Assembly: GCA_905331475.1 (NCBI GenBank)
Contig: CAJNYU010004617.1
Location: 8,036 to 72,035, forward strand
Direction: 5' to 3'
Origin: Rotaria socialis
Lineage: Eukaryota; Rotifera; Eurotatoria; Philodinida; Philodinidae
DNA length: 64,000 bases
The translations under genes and the position numbers were made by a program. The notes under the pieces are model-generated. The model had not been told where the DNA came from. It saw only the letters and a list, made by a program, of their open reading frames with translations, and did no database searches. This document shows, piece after piece, positions 59,472 through 64,000 of this stretch (its first letter is position 1; each line of letters starts with the position of its first letter).

Positions 59472-62400
59472 ATGTCGAAATTATTAAATACACGTTCAGT
59501 TAGATCAAAATATCCAAGTATTTTATTACTTATTGATTATGGTTTAAGTGAAAAAACGATGGAAGGTATTTGTCATGGTCTTGATCAACTATTCAGTATT
59601 ATCACGACATATGTTGGTTTACAACACATTCCAATGTTCGGATTGATTGTTAATGGGCAAAATCAAAGTGAAGTATGTATATTCCTCGTCAACTTGTTGT
59701 TACTTTGATGACTCTTCAAGACTTTCATACCACTGTCGCTTGCATGTAACATTCATATGGAATTACAACTCGCGTTGTATAAATTACAGCTACTTGCTCA
59801 AAAATGGTCGACAAAATCAAATGGATTCAATAGTTCAACATTATCTTGGCAATCTGCTTTACAACTAGCTGACATTCAAATCAATTCCATTCTTCAGAAC
59901 AATAATGAAAATCGAGTAAGTTTAATGTAGATTTTAATGTCCTGTGTTTTATTATTTCTATCATTTTTATTGGGTCAAACATAATATCTAACTATAATTT
60001 ACATTAGAAAAGTGAGATAGAGATATAAATAAAAGAAAAAACGTCAAATAAAACTTACAGTCAGTAAGTACAGGAAGATGCAAATATTTATATATTCTGT
60101 AGAGTGGCTGGTATAGAATTCTTATTGTATATAAACGTGAGGAAGCTGAGTGATTATGATCATAGGTAATTTATATCCGCTCCTATTTCGGAGAGTGTGC
60201 TTTTTTAGCACCTTGAATTTCTCCTATAGAAAGGATATTCTAACTAAGGCTTTTATTCGTACGTAAATTGTTTATGAAAGAATTATCATGCAACATGTTT
60301 CCAATCATACATCGTCAGTCAATAACCTTCAATGACGATGAAAATTGTGATTGACTCAATAAAAGTTACTCTAGGGGACTTCGTACTTTTTGCACGTTTA
60401 TAATGATCAGTTTCTCATCTATTTTTAATCGAAATCGTCTGTAAGATACCACCTCATTTGACTGATGTTTATCTAATATATATATAAACATAATTAGTGT
60501 TGTATATATAACTATATAAAAAATAATATAGCAATAACACAGAATAAAGGCGATCAACGATAAACTGAACTTTGTGATCACCAATCGATATCATGTTAAT
60601 GCATCTTCTATAATCATTTAGAAGTTTAGTTTCTGTATAGAATTCATTCATTGATATAGCCGCGTCTTCTTGATTGCCGACGTTTTTTCTTAATTGTTGG
60701 AAAAAATGCTTGCAAAGCAGAATCGGGGGGGAGGGGGGGGAGAGAAAAAAATGTCCGCATTATGGAATCAAACGAAAATTGATATTTGAAGATGAGCCAT
60801 GCAAATAGCTGTATTGAATAATATCAACTGTTTCGCGCTAGTCTAGTGTTGTTTATCGCATGTCATCCAGGCCATTTTATAAGCATGTATTGTGAAAGAA
60901 AAACATTCAAAGTGACGAAGGTAAACCTACACGAATCAAATAAAAATATCCATCGCGAAAGATGATAGCTTTTCTCCAATTTCCACACAATCTAATAAAG
61001 ATCTGTAACGATATATGCGGAGAGTGTCCAAGTTTCATGCGGGAGTGTAACGCTCCCGTTTGAGTGTAATCTATATATGATATTTGGGCGTATGGTGCCA
61101 TTTATTCTCATGGTACATATTACCTTTATCTTTCTGTCCTTCATATTTCTCTTTATCTCTCATTCTCCTTCGTTCTCTGAAATGGTTGAGTATTTAAATG
61201 TGTACCTTATATTTAATCAGTGCGATTTATGATTTGAAGAGTAAAATAAAGTGTAATACCAGCAGCACGAGCATCTCTTCTATCTAAAATCGTTACAAGA
61301 TCGTATAGTTTTTAAAAATTATCATTTTGGAATTTATTTGATCTCATTGGAAGTCGACCAAGAACCAACAACCACGTAGAAGGTTTTCATGGCCAATTAA
61401 ATTCTCATTGTCAAATACATCCAAATCTGCGGGCCTGGAGAAGATATATCTAGGAACCAGAAGAATCAATAATGGTTTGAGTTGAGCAAGAAGAAGCTCA
61501 ACAACGAACAACACGTCGTAGGAGAGTCAAGTCAGTGAGAAATGATATATTTTAATTCAAACCAGAGAAGAATATTTAAATGGTTTCTTGGATCTCAGTG
61601 GTTATCAAAAGAGATTACGACCGACTTTTTATCGCTACATCAAGTTATTCGATAAAACTGCTAAGGATGATCTTGATTATCAACCTAGCACAGTTAGATG
61701 TTCAATTATTCTTCATAAATGGTTTTTCTGCATTTTCTTTTCATCTAATAAATCTTGTCTTGATTCCATAATGCGAACATTTTTTTCTCTCCTCCCCCGA
61801 TTTTGCTTTGCGAACATTTTCCACTCTGCGACTATTTTTGTGTCTCTCTCCCTGCTTCTACTGTGTGGACATTCTCTCTTAATTGGAGGAAAAAAATGTC
61901 CGCAATCAAGCTGTAGCCGATACAGCTAATCTTTATTCATATAATTTATTAGGATCAATATGTTTTAAGTATCATTGTATGGAACTCAAAAACGTTTCAA
62001 ACTAATCATCTTCGTTATTAAAATAGTTCAATATGTGCTACTAACAATTAGATTGCATACATTTCAAAACATCCAGTTTATTTCTAAATTATATGACAAC
62101 TTAATAATATGAATGATTGCTTCTGTTTTATTGGAGAAGCAAATTGGCAATAATAATGAAGTATTAGTAAATTTTAAATGAGAGTTCTTATATAGGATGC
62201 AATATTAGTTCGTTGCTAAATTGATCAATAAAAACAAACCATGAAAAAACATCGACAAAATGCGAAGATTAATGTCACTAAAAGAATAGTATTTGTTGTT
62301 TTAGTTTTGATACTCAATCATAAATTTCGTTTTTTCATCAAACAAAGCAAGCATGACGTTTTGAAAATTTCTATCATTTTTGTGGTTTTGGTGTCATCAA

Positions 62401-63483
62401 ACACGACTTATTATATATCACTGTAACTAGTCCGAAGTCTAATCGTTTCGTATTACCTGTACAGTTGCGCGCAGAACAAAAAGAAATCCATCAAGCATGA
62501 CTGAATGATGATCATAACCTGAGTTAAATATCTCTTTGTTCTCTTGTGGTTAGTGGTTTTTTCCTGCGGTATTTTTCCGTGGATAATAGTAATGAAATCT
62601 AGCTTAAAATAAACCCATTCGTGTTGCATATCCATAGATTTCAAATTGAACGCACCAACTGAATCTTATTTTCGTTTACGTCTCATATCTACATATCGGT
62701 TGATACTCGTTCGATCATAGGAGTACAAGAGTTGTGCGGATGAATTATTTTCAAAGAAAAATTATAAGTTTAGCATTATAAAATAAAGCATGCTTATATT
62801 TCATAGTCCTCGTCGAATTTGATTAAACATGATTTTCAAATTGTGATGGTAACAAATCGATTATCAGATTTGATTTTGTCGGACATTCATCAATATATTC
62901 AAAACGAACAGTTCAATAAAAGGGTATGTATTTTCAAGTCTGATTATTATTACTACTACCTATTTACCCTCTACCCTCACATTATTTCTTATCATTACCC
63001 TTCATCTTGCTGTCTCACTTGGTAGAAGAAATTTGCATTTGTCAAGAGGTTACCTTTACCGCATATCAAATATTGCCAATCAGCAAATTTTTCGTTTGTT
63101 TTTGTTATTCAAGTATAAAAGATAAATGACGTCGTTTGTTTAATACCAGTTTTTTCTTACTCCTCTATCTTATACGAGTATACTATAAAATCAGGGGTAT
63201 AAAATGTTTGTGTTCGTTTATTTAGAACATCGAATTAGTATGTGTTAATGATGGTAATAATGTTGAATCATTCAAGCAAAAAATATCATCGTTAGATTGG
63301 ATAACTATTAAATATATATTAGAGAGTAAGTTCCGTTAAAATTTTATTTCTTTTTTATATAAAGTATTTTTTTTTTCATTTTACTAGATAAATATTCCAT
63401 AGGTCTCTACCTAAAATCATGGCTATTGAATGAAGATCGTGAAAATGAACATATTCAATTATATTTACCTACAATAAAAAAAA
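59472..63483 (+). CDS. M1AP-like: M1AP-like protein (meiosis 1-associated), partial at right edge
   Basis: Five exons join in phase: 59472-59672, 59721-59915, 62807-62923, 63226-63325 and 63388-63483, all with good GT..AG ends; the gene continues beyond the window. The order matches human M1AP as I remember it. 'PSILLLIDYGL', then 'HIPMFGLIV' corresponds to its opening strand region; 'TFIPLSLACNIHMELQLALYK' residues correspond to its 'CILPFVQV' segment; 'HDFQIVMVTNRLSDLI' to 'LEITILTSQPGKEVV'; and 'YLKSWLLNEDRENEHIQLYL' residues to 'FFKAWLHNSGTDQEQIHLLL'. M1AP is needed in vertebrate male meiosis I; its biochemical role is little known. No stop or frameshift interrupts the exons seen. The second intron is 2.9 kb and holds a transposon remnant. 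Orthology needs a profile search. Confidence 0.6.
60663..61911. mobile_element. MULE-derived element with imperfect TIRs, inside an M1AP-like intron
   Basis: Both ends carry inverted copies of CTTGATTGC-GAC-TTTTTTTC, followed inward by a G-rich block with AGAGAAAAAAATGTCCGCAT (60741) mirrored by ATGCGAACATTTTTTTCTCT (61771). Flanking TATAGCCG (60655-60662) and TGTAGCCG (61912-61919) may be an 8-bp target-site duplication with one mismatch. Between them, 61340-61440 encodes 'SRPRTNNHVEGFHGQLNSHC' and 'IHPNLRAWRR', the carboxy tail of a MULE transposase, followed by stops. The catalytic core is gone. It is thus a deletion derivative of a Mutator-like element. Confidence 0.6.
61340..61560 (+). 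pseudogene. MULE transposase tail fragment
   Basis: Reads RTNNHVEGFHGQLN followed by IHPNLRAWRR, the same motif set as the fragment at 6424-6787 but clearly a different subfamily. A TAG follows shortly after, and the downstream basic stretch ('RTTRRRRVKS') is in frame only after further stops. No upstream catalytic DDE region remains. Confidence 0.6.
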
Positions 63484-64000
63484 GTAAATTATTCTATTTG
63501 TTTTTGAATATAGCTGAGTTTCTACACAGTTCCTGTATGCTTTAAAGTACTAGTGTTGGGTCTGCTTTTCTTTTCTTATTAAGTTGGAAATAGATAGTGT
63601 CTGTTTCGAATGAGTAAGATTTCAAAGGTTATCAGTCAACGGCTAATGTAAAACAAAAATTATGTTGTAAAAACAGATTCTACTGAATTCCAACAATCCA
63701 ATTACATATTCAATAACCAACATGAATTCTTGTAATTAAAACTAAAACAAAAGAAAAAACCTATTTGACAAATACTACCTTGTTTGCCTTCATTCCAACG
63801 CAATGGCCACTTTGTTTTTCACTAGCATATGATGCTTAAGAGTGTTTAAAAAATTTGAAAAGTAAATGATGATTGTTATTAAATCTTTGGTTTACTCAAT
63901 CCTGAAGCAGCACGCTAAGGTTAAAAAGTCGAATTATCACCACTATTTCAGTTTTGATCGTTCGACGTAAAATGGAAGAAAACATAATCTACTATTAATA
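63484..64000. other. Probable intron of the M1AP-like gene
   Basis: Follows a good donor (GTAAAT at 63484). I found no further exon with matching phase before the window ends, so the next exon should lie to the right. Confidence 0.45.

Noticed and set aside
61580-61929. Plus-strand frames at the right end of the MULE derivative
   Set aside because: They read through the inverted terminal sequence and low-complexity pyrimidine tracts, with no protein motif.

Overview
The window looks like nuclear DNA of a small invertebrate, most plausibly a bdelloid rotifer. It is AT-rich, its genes have many short introns (about 50-80 bp, GT..AG), and it holds animal genes (multidomain acetyl-CoA carboxylase, two tetraspanins, BRMS1-like, CAP, an M1AP-like gene). 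It also holds two intronless genes of bacterial type (malate synthase G, ureidoglycolate lyase), dispersed TGTGGG-like tracts resembling reported bdelloid telomeric repeats, and varied transposon debris. The assignment is inference; no marker gene fixes the species.

Layout. 1-17,000 is gene-poor accessory DNA: a decayed RTE-like LINE (about 900-4680, minus), two inverted ~300-bp arms with 32-bp minisatellites (5670-5957 and 9484-9840), a spliced MULE transposase tail (6424-6787), tRNA-like sequences, a degenerate ~106-bp satellite, a 303-bp hAT-like MITE with target-site duplication (12503-12805) and a possible long-TIR element (15082-16553). 17,096-17,857 is an intact alpha-carbonic anhydrase. 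18,000-25,000 is again mostly empty, with a GPCR pseudogene and a cullin pseudogene at 23.6-24.9 kb. 25,482-37,145 (minus) is a complete acetyl-CoA carboxylase gene: I traced 33 exons that join in phase to about 2355 residues. Upstream on the same strand are a BRMS1-like gene (37,753-38,709), tRNA-Glu(CTC) at 39,066-39,137 and a tetraspanin (40,125-41,040). A small secreted Cys-rich gene follows at 42.4 kb.

43.4-46.4 kb holds a broken malate synthase G gene converging on an intact ureidoglycolate lyase gene. The lyase makes glyoxylate and malate synthase consumes it, so the pair looks like one purine-catabolism/glyoxylate module of bacterial origin in which the second gene is now dead in this copy. 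50.4-58 kb has a second tetraspanin, a GalT/HIT-superfamily gene, an unrecognised minus-strand gene and cyclase-associated protein. From 59,472 to beyond the right edge runs a gene whose exons resemble animal M1AP (meiosis 1-associated protein), with a MULE-derived TIR element in its 2.9-kb intron.

No CRISPR, operon or prokaryotic signal is present. The most interesting items are the M1AP-like gene in a probably asexual lineage, the glyoxylate gene pair, and the families of inverted or hairpin repeats.
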